In this document: in pieces, positions 35,901 through 50,900 of the stretch
Position numbering within the stretch: position 1 is the stretch's first letter
Layout of the letters: every line of letters starts with the position of its first letter
Source of the DNA: Orthonyx spaldingii
Lineage: Eukaryota; Chordata; Aves; Passeriformes; Orthonychidae
Direction of reading: 5' to 3'
Length of the DNA stretch: 64,000 nt
Assembly (NCBI GenBank): GCA_013397795.1
Contig: VZTJ01000294.1
Coordinates: 3,606,831 to 3,670,830, forward strand
Made by a program: the position numbers and the translations under genes
Notes under the pieces: model-generated
Databases searched by the model: none
The model's input: the letters and a program-made list of their open reading frames with translations, nothing else
Told to the model about the DNA's origin: nothing

Positions 35901-38900
35901 CTCAGGTCATCCCTGGATCCCTGTGTTTGAAAGAAACAGAACAAGCTCCCGTAGGTGACATCACACAGAACTTGGATAATGACAGCACACCCAGGAGGCT
36001 TCTCTAACACACCGAGTTAGAGAACCTACTTTCAGTTGTTTTGTCATGACAGCCTTAAAGGATCAAGGCTTGCCGTAATATGCTGAAAATTTACCTGCAA
36101 TATGGGACTCTCTCACAGTGGAAGCTGTGAAGGACTGGTCAAGTCTAACTAGTGTTTGTTTCTGAAACATTAACACAGCACTGGGAAAGGAACATTAATT
36201 GCCATTGCACTGCTCAAATGAAATGGGCTCATTTGCTGGAAGGACTGAAGGACACAACACCCCTTTAGAAATCTGTTTCCAGTTTTTAAAGCAGTATGGT
36301 TATAACACATCTAATCTTTTAGGAAACAAACATATTCCTCCAGATGTGCAGTTTACACATTTTCTGTGGCAGTAAAGCTGTTTTATGATGTTTCTGTACC
36401 CCTTCCCTTTCTCAGTTACTTGTATGCATTCCCTCTGCCTCCTGGTATAGCTTATGGTCCCTCTGTTGCACCATCTTTGGGTACAAGAAGTAACTCTGTG
36501 AAGACTCTGTGGGCAATGGGAGCTTTTCTTTACACCAGTGTGTCCCAGCCTCCTGCCTGAGGACACATCCTCAGCCCCTAGCCTGCAGCCCCAGATGCAC
36601 TGGACACACTGGCTGGGGCTCCAAATCTCTAACCTTGAATTTCCAGCCCTGGGACAGCAGTGTCCTGGGTCTGTTCCAGACCCCCGTTCTGTTCCTTGAC
36701 TGTACAGACTCCCAGGGCTCTGCAGGTGCTCTGCAAGCTGAGACCTTCCAAATTAAACTTTGTAGATGCAGATATATCAGCAATTTCAGAACTGCATTCT
36801 GCTACCTAATTGGTGACCAGCATAAACTTGGACCTTCTTTCCACTGGGTCAGACCAGCTCACTTTGATCATTTCAGTGCTCCAAAAAATCACCTGAATTA
36901 CCTGATTAGAAGTATTGATATTGAAGAGGAACATATCTTTCATGTAAATCCTTGGCATATTATCCAAAAGCATTCCATAGAGTGGCATATACAGGTTTGC
37001 TATTTGTGCTTGTTTTGCCTAAAAATAAAAGATACAACATAATCCTCAAGAAACTAATAAATACATACCAGTGGCTAAGAAAGTTTCATGGATGTTTAGG
37101 TACTGTATGAACAAGCAAACGAAAAAGAACAAACAGTTTCTTTACCGGCTCTGCGTATCGATCATCAAATGAATGCTTGGCCATCAAGTTTTTAAGCACA
37201 GCCAAAGCCAAGTGCCTGATATCCTGGTCTTCTTGCAAGGCAAAGCCAACCTCCCGCAGCAGGACTCCAATTAGGAAATGCTTACGGCAGAATTCATTAG
37301 TCAGTGTGTACTCTGGAATGTCTTGGAATAGAATGGACAAGATTGTTTAAATGAATATGTAGGCTACATACATCCTTCCCCACTCCCCACCGTTTTCCAA
37401 ATGTTCAATCCACTGTTAAACCTTGATTTCCTGATCTGACTGCCTCATTCTGCTCCCTCACTTCTCAGAATGAACTAATCTAATATTATTATCTCTTGAA
37501 ATCATGCACTTATTTCTATTTAATAATAAAAGTTGATTTATATACACATTCCCACATGAGAATCTCAACTCTTTACTCATTAGACTATTGACTTCTTGGA
37601 GGCAGAGTCCAAATTGTTGTTCCCATACCCTAAGCTAGAAGAGTTCTAAGACACAGAGGTCAAGAGCAATTTCATTTCTGAAAATGATAAATAACTTTAG
37701 TCTAAAATTTGCCACAATGCAGTGGCAGTGGTCACAGTAAAATTCTGCTCACTTATGCAGTCATTTTGTTCATACCTGATGTTCGATATTCGTGTGCCGA
37801 TTCTGAAGGCGTCACAGTGTCTTCATTTTTCATAAACATAAGAAAATAGGTAAAAATAATCCAATTTTTAGGTAATGGTATTAATTGTAAAAAATATTCA
37901 TTTTGCTTTTTTAAAAAAATTCACTCAAATTTGAACTAAACAGCTTCTACTGTTAAAAAAAGCCCTGAGTGTCAGAACTGATTTTTTGATGCTGAAAACT
38001 GAGGTAAAGGAAAAGACAAGAGCCCACTGTTTGAGCTTCTTCCCCTTCCTGCTGTAGCTGTTGAAATCCTTTTCTAGTTCACCATCTCCCAGGGCTATTG
38101 CAGTAGCCTTACTGATTTAATAAATCAGTCATCACAAAAAAGTTCAGTTAATTCACCTCAAAATTTCCAGTAAGAAGCTTCCATCTCCCTCTGCCCTCCT
38201 TACTGAGCTGCCAGAGGCTGCATTCATTTACAGGCATACAGAAATTTTGTTATTTTTATCACACTGCTTAAGTACCACACCTGAAAAGCTGCTTGGGGTT
38301 TCTGAGCCTGACATACAGACACTGCTCTTGAGAGAGTTATTTATTATCTGCTCTTTGAACCTCCCAATAACTCACTGTTGTACAGAAACCCTCCTGGGGG
38401 AACCCTTACCAGGAATGTTTGAAGACCGTATGGGCAGGCACAGAGGGATAAAGTGCTCATGGTGACAGACTTCTTGGAGAAAGTCAAATTTGAACTGGTG
38501 TAAAGTCTGAAAAATCACAACAGGCAATGGCTCAGTTCACATTAAAACAGGAAAAATGATGAGACAGAGATCCACTACTACTTATCTCTACCTCAAACCT
38601 CACACTCACACCCTACAATGAAACCTTGGCATAACCTGTTATGCCAAGCTGCACAAACAATAAACATGTGGTTTTCATCTCTGTTATCAAAAGAACTTGT
38701 CACAGACGAACAAGCTCTCTGGACTCTTAAACTATGATTTTTCATTGAAGATGTGCTGATAAATCTAAGTTTGATCCAAACTAAATATTTAAGGTGTCCT
38801 TAAAGCTCCACTGGGTCTTTTTATGACATATACTATAACATTTAATCATAGTGTAGTATGTTCTCCAGTCCACAGAAATTTTGCCTTTTTTATGACTTTT

Positions 38901-41900
38901 TTTTTTTTTACAAAGCTTCAGCCACACAGGTCAGACCCAGAGCTTACTGACAGTAGTAAAATCTTCCTCTATTGATGCCAGTGAGTTCCAGCACCAAGGG
39001 ATTTTGGTAATATATAGTTTTGGTATTATTTCTTTAATATCTCCCTTCAAATCTTTAATATATCCCATATATTAAAGCCTACCTCAAGAATTGATCATTC
39101 CTTCTGTAATGATGTGACATTAAGATATAAAGATAATACATGAGTTACAGTAACAAATTTTTATTTCCATCTTCTCATCTCATTGTTCTCAGTGGGAGAA
39201 AGAAGTCATTCAGGGCTACTCTGAATGCCCTTACACTAGAAAGTACTTGTAAAAGTCTTTTAATTTGCACTAAAATTAAACCGTAGCATTTCTGCTACCA
39301 CCATCAGGCTGGGATACCTAGAACATGCACTTTCCAGAGCCTACTAAGTAGGGGATGGTAGAGAATTTCCCCCTGAAATGTTTTATTGCACTGTAGTACC
39401 TCTTCAGGAACACAGCTGGACATGCTAATGGCAAATAAAGAAGTGAAGCACCTGAAATGTGTTTCCCAAGAGGAACTGTGACATTTTCAGGGAACACAGA
39501 AATGAACTGATTTCTAATGAGGTATTTCAACTTTTGAATAAATGTTTCTCAAAACAACATTTAAATGTCAAAATATGGAATACCATAAGGCATATTTCTG
39601 TGAAACAGAAATTATGTTGCTTCATCCAAAATTAAAATAAATTCAAATTGCACTGCTATAGACTGACACACTCACAAAATATTCAGGCAACAATATATAC
39701 TGATAAATTTTCTGGAAAGGCAGGTCAGATTGTAGTATGTCTTTTTCTGATACATAAATAATCCAGTTGAAGAGGTAACAAACACACTGAAAGAAATCCT
39801 GCAGCACATTTAGAAGATTTGCTTTGCTTAGGCTTTGCAATGCTTTGCTTAGGCGTTGGACTGAAATGAAAATGATGCAAGGCCTCTGTCTCCTTGAGGT
39901 CAGAAATCTCTGATTTTATTTTGTGACTGTTGTTTCCAAGTGCCACAAAGCCTGCTCCAGCTGCACATCTGTCACAACTCCACAGTGATTCTGCTCCCAC
40001 ACATGCTGGCAGATGGATCTGGAGGGATGTTGGCAATGTTCACACATTTACTGCCAAGAAGGTGCTAAGTACCGCTCTGCACACTGATTGATCTCAGGAT
40101 TTTGAACTGACCATTAATGGGCTTTTTTAATCAAACATCTGTTTCTGCGGTTGAATGTATTTAGGGAAGCTTGAAATGTGGAAACAGTTTTCAGATTGCA
40201 TAATATTATTTACAGAATTACAGACTTCAGGCTACGACATTAATAACTGAGAGACTCTATTCTACAGCTGTTCCAGAGATTAAGTGAAAGACCTGAGTTC
40301 AGAATGCAGTTGGTTTTAGTAAAAAGCAAAGCAGACCTGGAATAATCTCACTTTTTAGCCACAAATGCACATACTACCACTAAACAATTACAAAATGTTA
40401 ATGGACAAAAACTTTGTGAGCTTTTTGGGGAAAGATGAGTCATTCAAAGTATGTATCTCAAATACATTTGTTACTATATATATGCTCTTGTATGATAGCT
40501 CATAAACCCCGGCATGGAAAAGAAAAAGGCTGTGACTCATCCTGATGGATGAAGAGCAAAGGAGTCAGGCTGAATAATTCGGGGACCTCTTGCTGTTTGA
40601 AATCTATTGTTCAAACTATACCAGTGACTACTGCAGGTATTATAGAAGAAATTCAGGCTGCAGGGAATTTTCCTCATAGCAAGCACAGACTAATTTGGAG
40701 CAGATTTGCCTTCTTGCACCATCAATGAGGTAAGAGCATGGCATTCACACAAAGAAAAGGTGTTACAATCTCACTTGAATTTACACAATGCTAACTTTTT
40801 CCTGTGCTCTTACTTTATTCTCCTCAAAGAAAATTATTACCAGTTGCTGATGATATTTATAGACAAGTGTACTTTCAAAGAATTAAGGCTTAAATTCAGC
40901 CTTTTGGATGCTTTGGTTTGAGCAGTCTCTGCAGAGTCTGCTCTTGCAGGTGCCACTGAGTAGTTGTTTGAATGTGCCTATTTACTCCCAGAGAAGGGGA
41001 TACATGGATTAAACCCAGCAGGTTTTAATCCATATTTACTCTAAATGTTTTCACGGACTTGAGTTCTGAGCATGGTAAAGTCATGGAATCATAAATAGTT
41101 TCAATATAAAAAATATTCTGCTAGTCAATCACTTTAGAAAAAACAGAAACAAACAAATAAATCAGAGCCATACCTTGCTATCTCCAGCTCCAAACATACT
41201 GATGTAGTTGTTGACCATCCTGAACACAAATCCACGATCCATGAATGTAAAACAGCGCTAAGAAATGGGGGGGAAAAGAATAACTATTTTATGGCCCAAA
41301 AAGCAGTACATGGCCTGACTTACCTGGCTGTTCACTTTGCCTCACCTGTACACTGCAATCGTGTGCACAGATGAGGTTAGTCTTAGGCAGGGCAAGGAGC
41401 ATCAGGGACCTGGTGAATCTCCCTTGATTTTTGCATTTATTTTCAGTAGTAATGAATTAATCAAAATTTTTCATTTTCACTGTCTCTGAAGCCTAAAATA
41501 ACCACCACAGTGAACAGTGCACTCAAAAAAGCTCCTCTAATGGCAGTCACTCCCCTATGGCATCACTGCATCCATCACTGGAGGTGGCAGCTGATAGGAG
41601 GTGATCTGAGCATATGGGCAGTGACTGGTGAGGGATCAATCCAGCCACAACAGTCATTGTCTGAGCTATGTTCTCTCTCTGGGACCAAGTGTGCCACTAC
41701 ATTGCTTTATCATGAGAACACAGCTCTTTCTGACTGGTGGGGCTAAGTCTTGGCAGAAGTGTAAAGGTTTTGAGGGCCTTGGTTCTGCAGTTACTGATGT
41801 GTTTTCCTTGCAGAGTCAGCCTACTGCATAGAGAATGCAATCTTGAATTCTCTCCTTCTCTGCAGTTCCTGAACTCTGCAAAACTACCAAAGCCTTCTGC

Positions 41901-44900
41901 TAAACACATTCAAACAAAATTCCTTGATTAGGAACAATTAATACACGCACAGCTATTCAGAATTACCACATTTAAAAAAAGAATATCAGCTCAAGTCTAA
42001 CTACAGTCTAATTCCTTACCAAATGTTTTGCCCATTTGAATATAATGTAAGAATCTGCAAAACTTGAAAACTATGACTCTTTAAGGGCAGAGACAGGAAT
42101 GAATTACAATTGCTTTAGAGCAGATTTGCACGAAGCTTTTGCATCCTCAATGACCAAAGGCCACAGAAAACGGAACAATCAGCCAACAGTGAACTTGGAA
42201 ATTGAGCCATCATTCACTCAGAATTGGTTTTACTCCCTTTGACTAGACTAGAATAGTCTGGGGTTTGTATTAAATACGGGGAAATAAGTGCATGTGCTGT
42301 AATGACAGAACACCTCACCTTAAGAAATTTGGCAATGCTGTAGTTTGCATTCCTGGTTTCTTCAAGAGCATCTTTGTACTTCCAAACAACATGGTCTGCT
42401 AAGATCATCACAAGTGTATCCAGCTCAGTGTGGAATGATTCTGGAAACCTCCGAGTTCGAGAAACCTAAGCAGGGAATAGATCATCAACTTAAGAGTGCA
42501 TGATGTTGAACATTAAACATTCAGGCCAAGAATAAAGACAATAAACCACAGACCATTCAACATGGAAGAAAAGTATTCCTAGAGTTCCATGGATCCATTC
42601 TCAGTATAAACCCCAAACAGAAGAATCTGGTCCATAGGAAAGTGGGAAATAATTCCTCAACCTGTTCTTGTACAATCAAGAACAGGCATGAGACTAGCAG
42701 GTCATAAAATGTTTTTGTAGGTAAATGAAATATTTTATAAAGTATCACAGCATTTATTTTATTGGCCAGTCAAGCAGAAAGTTTCAAGTATATTCAAGTG
42801 TATTTCCCAGGCTTCTGCATTTTATATTTTCCCTAAGAGATGGATTGCCTACTTGATGAGATTTTATATATACACTTACCTTTGTTTTGTTTGTATCAAC
42901 CAAGTGCTGTGCCATTGATTTTAAGATAACAGCAAAGAAGAACCAGGAATGCTGTTTAAAAGAAGGAAAAGAGTGAATGAATAATGATTTCCTGATAAAC
43001 ACCTTATGATGCATTACCATTTCTTACAGATGGGCTGCATGTCTCAGTAATGCACAGTGTTAAACACTATGTGACAAATAAACTAAAAAATTTAAGTAGC
43101 ATTGGATGATGACAAGAGAGCTGAAGCCCTCTCAGGCATTTTGTTATTGTGGCTTCTTGCAAGAAAGAGCCTCCAAGCACCACTCCTACAGTCTTCCCAT
43201 TCCTACTGAGCACTGTCTTCATGTGTTTGTTTGCAGGGAACTGGCAGAAAGGTGTGATGCAGAGAAATTCAGAGAATAACTGGCCTTGTTAGTTCCATCA
43301 GATTGGTAATTTAACATAGAATAAGATGGTGCTTATTTAAAACATGAGGACAATGGTTCTTCAAATACCATTTGAAATAGTGAATACATAGGATACAGAT
43401 TAATATCTCAGGATATATGTGAAACAATTACTCTCAAAAAGCTTATACATTAAAAAAAAACAACAAACCACCCCACAACAAACTCAACCACAAGTACTCT
43501 TGCATGGCCCAGGTTACCTGCAGGTTTTCTGCTTTATTCAGACTATTTTTTGCTAATGGGTCATTACAGGAAATCAGAACTGGTTCACTTTAAACAGGTG
43601 AACACATTTTTGCCTCTGGGAAGTCCTGGGCTGGACTGGGTAGCTCTCGTACCATAACGCAGAGGCTCAGGGATGGGCCTTACACATGTATGAATTTCAT
43701 AGAGATCAATATTTTCCCTTCATCTTCCAAGTTAAAAATTAAACCAGACTATCCTAAAAGTAACTGCCCACATCATACTGTGGAAAAATTAGGTCTCAGA
43801 CTCTGACTGAGCTGTAACAGACAGGAGGAATTTTATTATGCAAACCACAGCATCCTGAGAAACGTGTTATGCTGAGAACCTGCAGCAGGTCTGCTAAGTC
43901 TGACTGTTGAATCACTGCAGGATGTGATTTGCACAAAGGTCATCCAGGGAAAAGGAAGAGAAGAAAGAGATAAGTGAGTTTCAGGCAGAAAACCAGTAAT
44001 AAAACTACGAATGTGCTAATTCAAGCTATCATTCACCTTTAAAACCTGTTTCACAGTTACTTGTTCATTTGACTTCAGAAGACCAGTCACATTCTTGGAC
44101 AGCTCCTCATGGACAGTTCTTTCATCAAATGATTTGGTCCTGAACACATACTGAAGGAGAAAGAAAAAATGAAAAATTTCAAAACATGCATTAAAACAAA
44201 TATAAAAAAGCCTCAGTAGGAGATGATAAATTATTTGTATACCACTAACAGCTGACAATCTGTTGATTTCAGGTTAATGTGAATCAAGAGGAAATTCTGC
44301 TTAAAATCAGCGCTATGATTTACTTTTCAATTGAAGACAGGATCCTGACACCTCCAAAGTGCCTTTCAAGCCATTTCACTGGGAAAGAAAAGAATAAGCA
44401 AGCAGAGGAAGTGTGGAGGGTTTTCCACCCACCCAGTCCAGGCCATCTTTCACCTGCTCCCTCCTTCCAGTGGCAACAGCTACTCAGAACTCGTAGCAAC
44501 TCTTCATCCTGAAAAGCGTAGAGCACCCACTGCAGCTGACTGAAGGGCAAAATTATACCCCTTTAGAAACCAAATCCTCAAGGAAGGAATTTATCTACCA
44601 AGTTGCTTAGAACTCATAAACCTACCATAAGTCTTATTCAACAATTCAAGCTAATAATTTGGTACCACTGCACCTTCCGTAAAACAAGAGCTCTGACAAG
44701 GCATCAGTTGGGATCGAAAACTTTTTCAATACAACCAGGTTGGCAAAAAAAATTAATATCTCTTGAAAATATGTTATTAATATTCAGCTTTGTTTCCACA
44801 GCAGATGCCATAAGCTTCTCCCTGTGCAGTCTGGCTCTTCTGATCCAGTTATTTAAGTCAGTGTAATTTCGCATTATTGCTGCATTGTGAGTCACAATTC

Positions 44901-47900
44901 TCAACTTACTTATTCCCAAAACAGCATTTGTAAAGTAGGTATTTGTTTCCTTACAGATGGAAAACAAAGAGATTACCAGTCACTGCATTTTGACTGCTGC
45001 TGGAGATGAGAAAACAGGCCAAATGGACTTATGGTTTGACTTAATGACCACCTGCAGTTTCAAAGGTTTTTAGCTGGTCATGAAGTAGATTTGTACTGCA
45101 ATTTTGAAAAGTTATGCAATAGAAGAGGTTTTAGTACTCATTTAATTAACTACATTTACATGTCACATAGGTTATTTATTTTGGAGCCTGAAGAGCTCTG
45201 CTGGACCTCAGCAGAATTCTTCCGTGTTTAAATTGGGGTATTTGAGACTAAACTTGAACCACACAGAGGCTGCGGTGCATGACCTGTAAACACACACATT
45301 CATAAAGTGGGAAAGTAAATCCATGACATGCAAATGTCAATCAACAGTTGTCAACACTGAAATTAAAATGTTTTCCCATTTAGCAGCGTAACTTCTATAA
45401 CATTTTCATATTTCTACCCATGAACATGCTGAAGTCCCCAGTTTAATAGGAATGCATTTGCTTTCGCTTTATTCCTAAAGCGAAACACCTCCCTCCAAAC
45501 TTATGTCACATATGCTACTCATAATCTACAAATGAAATGTATTTTATGAGAAGTACTTGTTGCACAGTGAAGCAGGATATAATTTCAGCAAGTACTCCAT
45601 AAATTTTTAGTCTCCCATAGCTTCTTTCCATGATGGAATCTCCCACTGCTATCATGATCTCCATTAGTTTTGTCACCCCAGACCAGAGTAGGTCAAGAGA
45701 CAAAGTGATGGCAATATCTACTTCAATTCTTTTAACAACCTACAATTCTCCTCTGTTCTGTTATTTGAAATACACAGATAAGTCAGTAAACATAGCACTC
45801 AAAGATATTACAACTTTGTTGCTACTGATTCATCAAGCATGACTAGAACAAAATTTACCATCCCTCTCCACTGCAATTAAAAGAGAGAGAAAACAACAAA
45901 GGCAAGTGAAAGGAATAAATAAGTGTAACACCTTTAAGGCTCACTTGTCTATGGATTTTTCTCTCCCTGCCAGTAGCAGCAGTTAATTTGTGCTTCTGCT
46001 TAAAAACACTGCTTCATAAAACTCTCAGCTTATAAAGCTGCTACCCAAGTGTACTGATGATGAGATAGTTGCTGGCCAACACCATTATTCATACTCATTT
46101 AATGAATATCCAACTGATACAGAGATAATCTTTAAAGAGGCTACTCTTTTGTTTTTTTAAGTAATACTACATCTTGTCCAGAAGCAAACTCCATACACAG
46201 AACATACCTATATATATTCTATTCTTCAAAACAATAAAGGATTAAAAAAGGCTGAGGAAATAGGGAAAAGTCACAAGAATCTGAATTTCACAGATGAGAA
46301 AAGAATGTAGGTACAATAGCATATGCAAAAACAAGGGATCTAAAAATGACTAAAATCATTACTAAAATCATGACTTCATAATCAAAAGCTTAGTCAAAAA
46401 GATAGTTTCCTAACAGACATGAAGCCATCTTGTAACCATAAAGAGCACCCAGAAGTACCTCGTTCATAAAAATTACTACTTGTGGATTCTTTTCAAGGAT
46501 CAAATCAAAGGGATTGCCTTATGAGGCCAACCCTGTACCTATATAACATAAATGGCCAGATACTTTATAGTGATAAATCTCATCACAGCCAAGAGGAGTT
46601 GTACTGCATGTGCAGACTGCAAGCAGCATCACATGTCTCTCACTGGTATCTATCTGGTTGAAGTTTCATGATCTTTCATGTAGTCATCTCCCCCTTCCCT
46701 TCTCTCAAACCCTGCACAGTGGGAAATTCTCAGTTTAGCATCATTTCACAAAGACTGACACTAAGCCTACACTCCTAAAAGCTCCGTGGTAGTGCATTTG
46801 CACCAGACTTTTGTTCTAAAATGTAAGTTCTTGTTATCAGCTGAATACACTGCAGCTTCTCCCCTTTGTGCTTGCTCATCTTGGTGTTCTACAGAAAAAA
46901 AGCTGCAGCAGCAGCCGAGACCTGAGCAGCTGCTTGTCCTCAACAGAAGAGTTTTTAAGTTTCTTAAGCAGAGTCTTCCAGTGGCAGAAAGTTATGATGC
47001 AAATGCATAAAAAGTTGCAAACAAGCACAACTAAGAGTAAACAGGAAAAAAACCCACAAAATGGCCAACCCCAACCCTCCTCTCCACAAAATATTAACAT
47101 TCCAACAGTAGCCATACCGTCACGTAAGAATTGATGCAATTGTCTAGTTGTTCTTCATGGCACTTAGCAACAATATTGGTAAGAACTCTGCAAGATAAAA
47201 GAACAAAAACTGAGCTATTTCATGTCATAAGGCAGAGAAAGTCTACCTGATACATCACATTGTCCTGTTCTTGTAAGCTCATGTAAAACAGTGTATGAGG
47301 GATGTGATCCAAATGATGAATAACATGTACAAAATCTGTCCACTGGGAAAAACCAGTCATTCCTTGGACTTTCCACTTGCTTGGATTGTGCTGCTGTATA
47401 GGCATTTGCTTAACAAAATGCACCGAGTGTTAAGGATAGTAACTGTACTGACATGACAACAAAAGAAAGTATTAACCAACTGAAGTTTATACTGACCTTG
47501 GATACTTAGAGATAACAAAGATTAGAATACTTTAATGAAACAGAGAGGCAAGAGCACCTTTCTCCAGGAATGCTACCTGCTAAGTTGTCTCAGGTCTTTA
47601 TAGCTGCGTAAATCCCCTGACACTTCACTTCTGCTGGCACTGTTCATCAAAGACCAGCACCAGCCTGGGCTGGAGCCCGAGCAGGTCCCTCTGCAGCACT
47701 GCTGAGCACAGCACAGCAGGGAGAGGCTGGACACTTGGAAAGATCCCACAGATGAGCTTAGGGATAGAAAATTGCCCAGAAAATTGCCTAGATCACACCA
47801 GCACTCACTGTCAAAACCTGAGCTCCAACTAACAGCAGGGATGGCACTATGTGAAACTGAGAATTTCAGCAAAGCTTTTTCTTCAAGTTGTACCTGGACC

Positions 47901-50900
47901 ATTGTTGAGATCATCCTACTTCAGAAAACACAAGTCTGGGCTAGAAGTCTGCTTCAACTTGACCATATCCTTTACTTTTGATTATTGGGAGCTCATTTTT
48001 TCAGGATAATATAGAAAAGACTCTGCAATTTTATAATTTTAGTTTTTATATTAAAGAATTCAGGGATAGGAATAGCAACACTATAACTAAAATAGATTAG
48101 TACTATGCCTGACTGTGGTCCACATACAAGTATTCCTTTTGACTAGCTTGGTGATTTGAGTGACTTCTGGCAATTCTCATTATTGCCTCCAAAAGCTTTG
48201 TAATTCCTCTAAGAATTTTTAATTTATCTCATTTCTTGCTGTTAGCAGGAGAAGTAACACTTGCAGCAAAACACAAAGGCTATGACAGAATTAGTTGTGC
48301 CTATTCTGATCTTTTTACCTTCATTCTGATTTGAAACTGAAACGAGTTCTGGCAAAAATATGACAGAGACATGATGACACGACTGGGCCCCCAGACAAGT
48401 AAATAACCATGAGTATAAAAGGAATAATGTTTTCTCCACAACACATAAGCCAATCCATGCTCTCATTCTGTTGTTGTTGCTTTTAATAAGTTCAACACAA
48501 GCTGCTTCAAGCTATTCAGAACAAAACACAGTGTGTGTATATATAGGACACGTCAATGAATGACACACACAGCAGACATGCATATTCCCATTGGCATCAG
48601 CTCTACCAGCACAAAAGAAACCACACATACAAGAAAAACACTGAGAATCCTTTCTTTTTTTTTTTTTTNNNNNNNNNNNNNNNNNNNNNNNNNNNNNNNN
48701 NNNNNNNNNNNNNNNNNNNNNNNNNNNNNNNNNNNNNNGGGGGGGGCCAGGTGTGTATATAATGCTTCAGTCAAAATCTGAAGCACGAAAAAAATAACAT
48801 CCTTCCATTTTTCCATCTTATCATTAAAACTGCATTTTAAACAGCTGCTCCTTCTACAGCATTTTTCCACTCAGATAACTGATGCTGAAATTCTACCCTG
48901 GGACATAATTCTTCATTTCCTCTAGACTTAACATTAGTTGACTTGCTGCCCACAAAGGTGTCCCCAACAAAGGTCTGCTGGCCTCTCCCCCTTTGAAAAC
49001 AGTGTACAGTGACGAAATCACAAACACTTATGAGGAAAGATTCTTTTAATCCTGGTACCTAGCTGTGGTAAAATTGGACTTTGTCCTGAAAAATGCCATG
49101 ACCCTTTGATAAAGTATATTGAAACTTTAGCTTTCCAAGGCTAAGATGGGGAACTCTGCTTCCTTGTTCCTTTAAGTTTACCTAATTAATCTTTCTTCAG
49201 GAACTAATTTTGAAGCACAGTCTGTGGAAGGAAAAAAAGAATACTGACAGCAGATTAGTCTAACAGGGTTGCAGAGGACAGTTGTAATTTTTTCCTACTA
49301 GCATGTTTAGCTACTGGAGGAAGTACAACAAAAACACCACTGTGGCCAAAAGTAAATGCAACACAACTTTCTGCCCTCCTGCAGAGACCGATAATAATAA
49401 TCTCTCCAATATTTTTTCCTCCTGCCCTGATTAACAGCATCAATAAAGACAATTTCATTATGTGAGGGGTGAGAGACTCAGGAAATCATTGCAGTTGTTT
49501 GCCTGCTCTCTGGAAACTGCTTCTAATGCTTTTCAGTTATTGCTGATATATTCTAATTAAGAAATGCCCCTGAATGGTGTGACCTGGTTGTTTGACTCTG
49601 CACTGGATGCAGCAAGATGCTGAGCGCTTCCTGTGCTGAACCTCAGAACCACACACAAACCAAAGTTGAATCCCAGCTTTGTCAGGAAGCTCTTAGCTGC
49701 TCAGGAATGAGACCTTTCCCTAGGACTGCCTCAGGGTAGACAGACGTCCACCCTGGTCAATGATTTCCAGCCACATGATGCCAACTCCCCTCCATGTGTT
49801 ATTTACAGAGCCCAGTGCTAAGGGGAAGCAGCATTCTCGCCTAGTGAAGTCTAAATGTCATAGAACAGCTATAACTGGACTAACATCTGCATTTGCACTC
49901 CTGAGTGAATTCTGTATATCACACAGGATTTATCCAGATACCTGGTCACAGCTGTTGTAACTTCATCATCATTGTTTTGCACTAAAACCCGGAAGAGTTG
50001 ATTCAGGACTACAGGAAGAAAATTCATAATTACATGGATCTTCTCAATCCTCAACAAATTCTGTAAGAGAGGTAAGAAAGAAAATGAGAGACTTTCAACA
50101 TAAGCAGTGAAAGCTGATGGCTGCCATGCAGCTTTCCTGCTTCAGCAGGTAAAATGCAGTGCAGCCACTGGTGTAACAGCAGGAGGAAAACAGGTCAGCT
50201 AAGCAGAGAACTGGTTCCCCAGGAAGTTTGTTTTAAATATGAGCATCAACACAACTGTAGGTATTGTCCAAATTTCAGAATTCCAGTATTTTGTTCTACA
50301 CTGACTTAAGGGGAAAAAAAAAAAGAAAAAAAAAGAAAAAAAAAGAGAGAGAAACTTAAACCAATTTTCATATTTCACTAAGGATACTATCTAAGGGCAA
50401 TAAAAGATCACTATTTTTAAAACATGCATTTCCTAGTATTTTAGGAAAACTCATTCTTTTTATGCAGAGGTCTGAAAACCTGAACTTGTGGCTAAAATAC
50501 TTTTGTTAAAAGCACAGTGGTAAAAAGTAGTATTACTACACTAACCTGACTGGACTGACATTTTATTATCTTCTCTAATCAAGAAAGATATTGAACTTTT
50601 AATAAAAACCAAACAAACTCCTTTGAATTTCTCCTAGGTTTTTATTTTAGTCATTTCCAAATCATTCCAGAACTTCTAACAAAGGTACCAGCAATTTATA
50701 AATAAAAGTAAAATACCCTGGAGAAGATTACTTAGTCTCTGGTTATGTTGCATAGTTGATTCCTTGTTGTGTATAACATTGTCTCTGTTTTCTAATAAAC
50801 TTAGTGAAATATTTTTAAAAGGTAAACTACAACCAGCAAATAAAGAACAGTGCAATTCTGGTGGTTTAGATCATCAGCTTACTGTCTAGAAAGTTGTAAA

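Noticed and set aside
36509..37042. 177-codon plus-strand open frame
   Set aside because: Runs antisense through exon 19 and a GC-rich intron patch; no domain, and it is explained as a shadow of the real exon.
41078..41135. Possible CR1 remnant (tcatggaatcataaatagtt)
   Set aside because: Resembles the reversed CR1 tail (tcatagaatcatagaatggtt) for about 15 bases only; too short and AT-rich to support.
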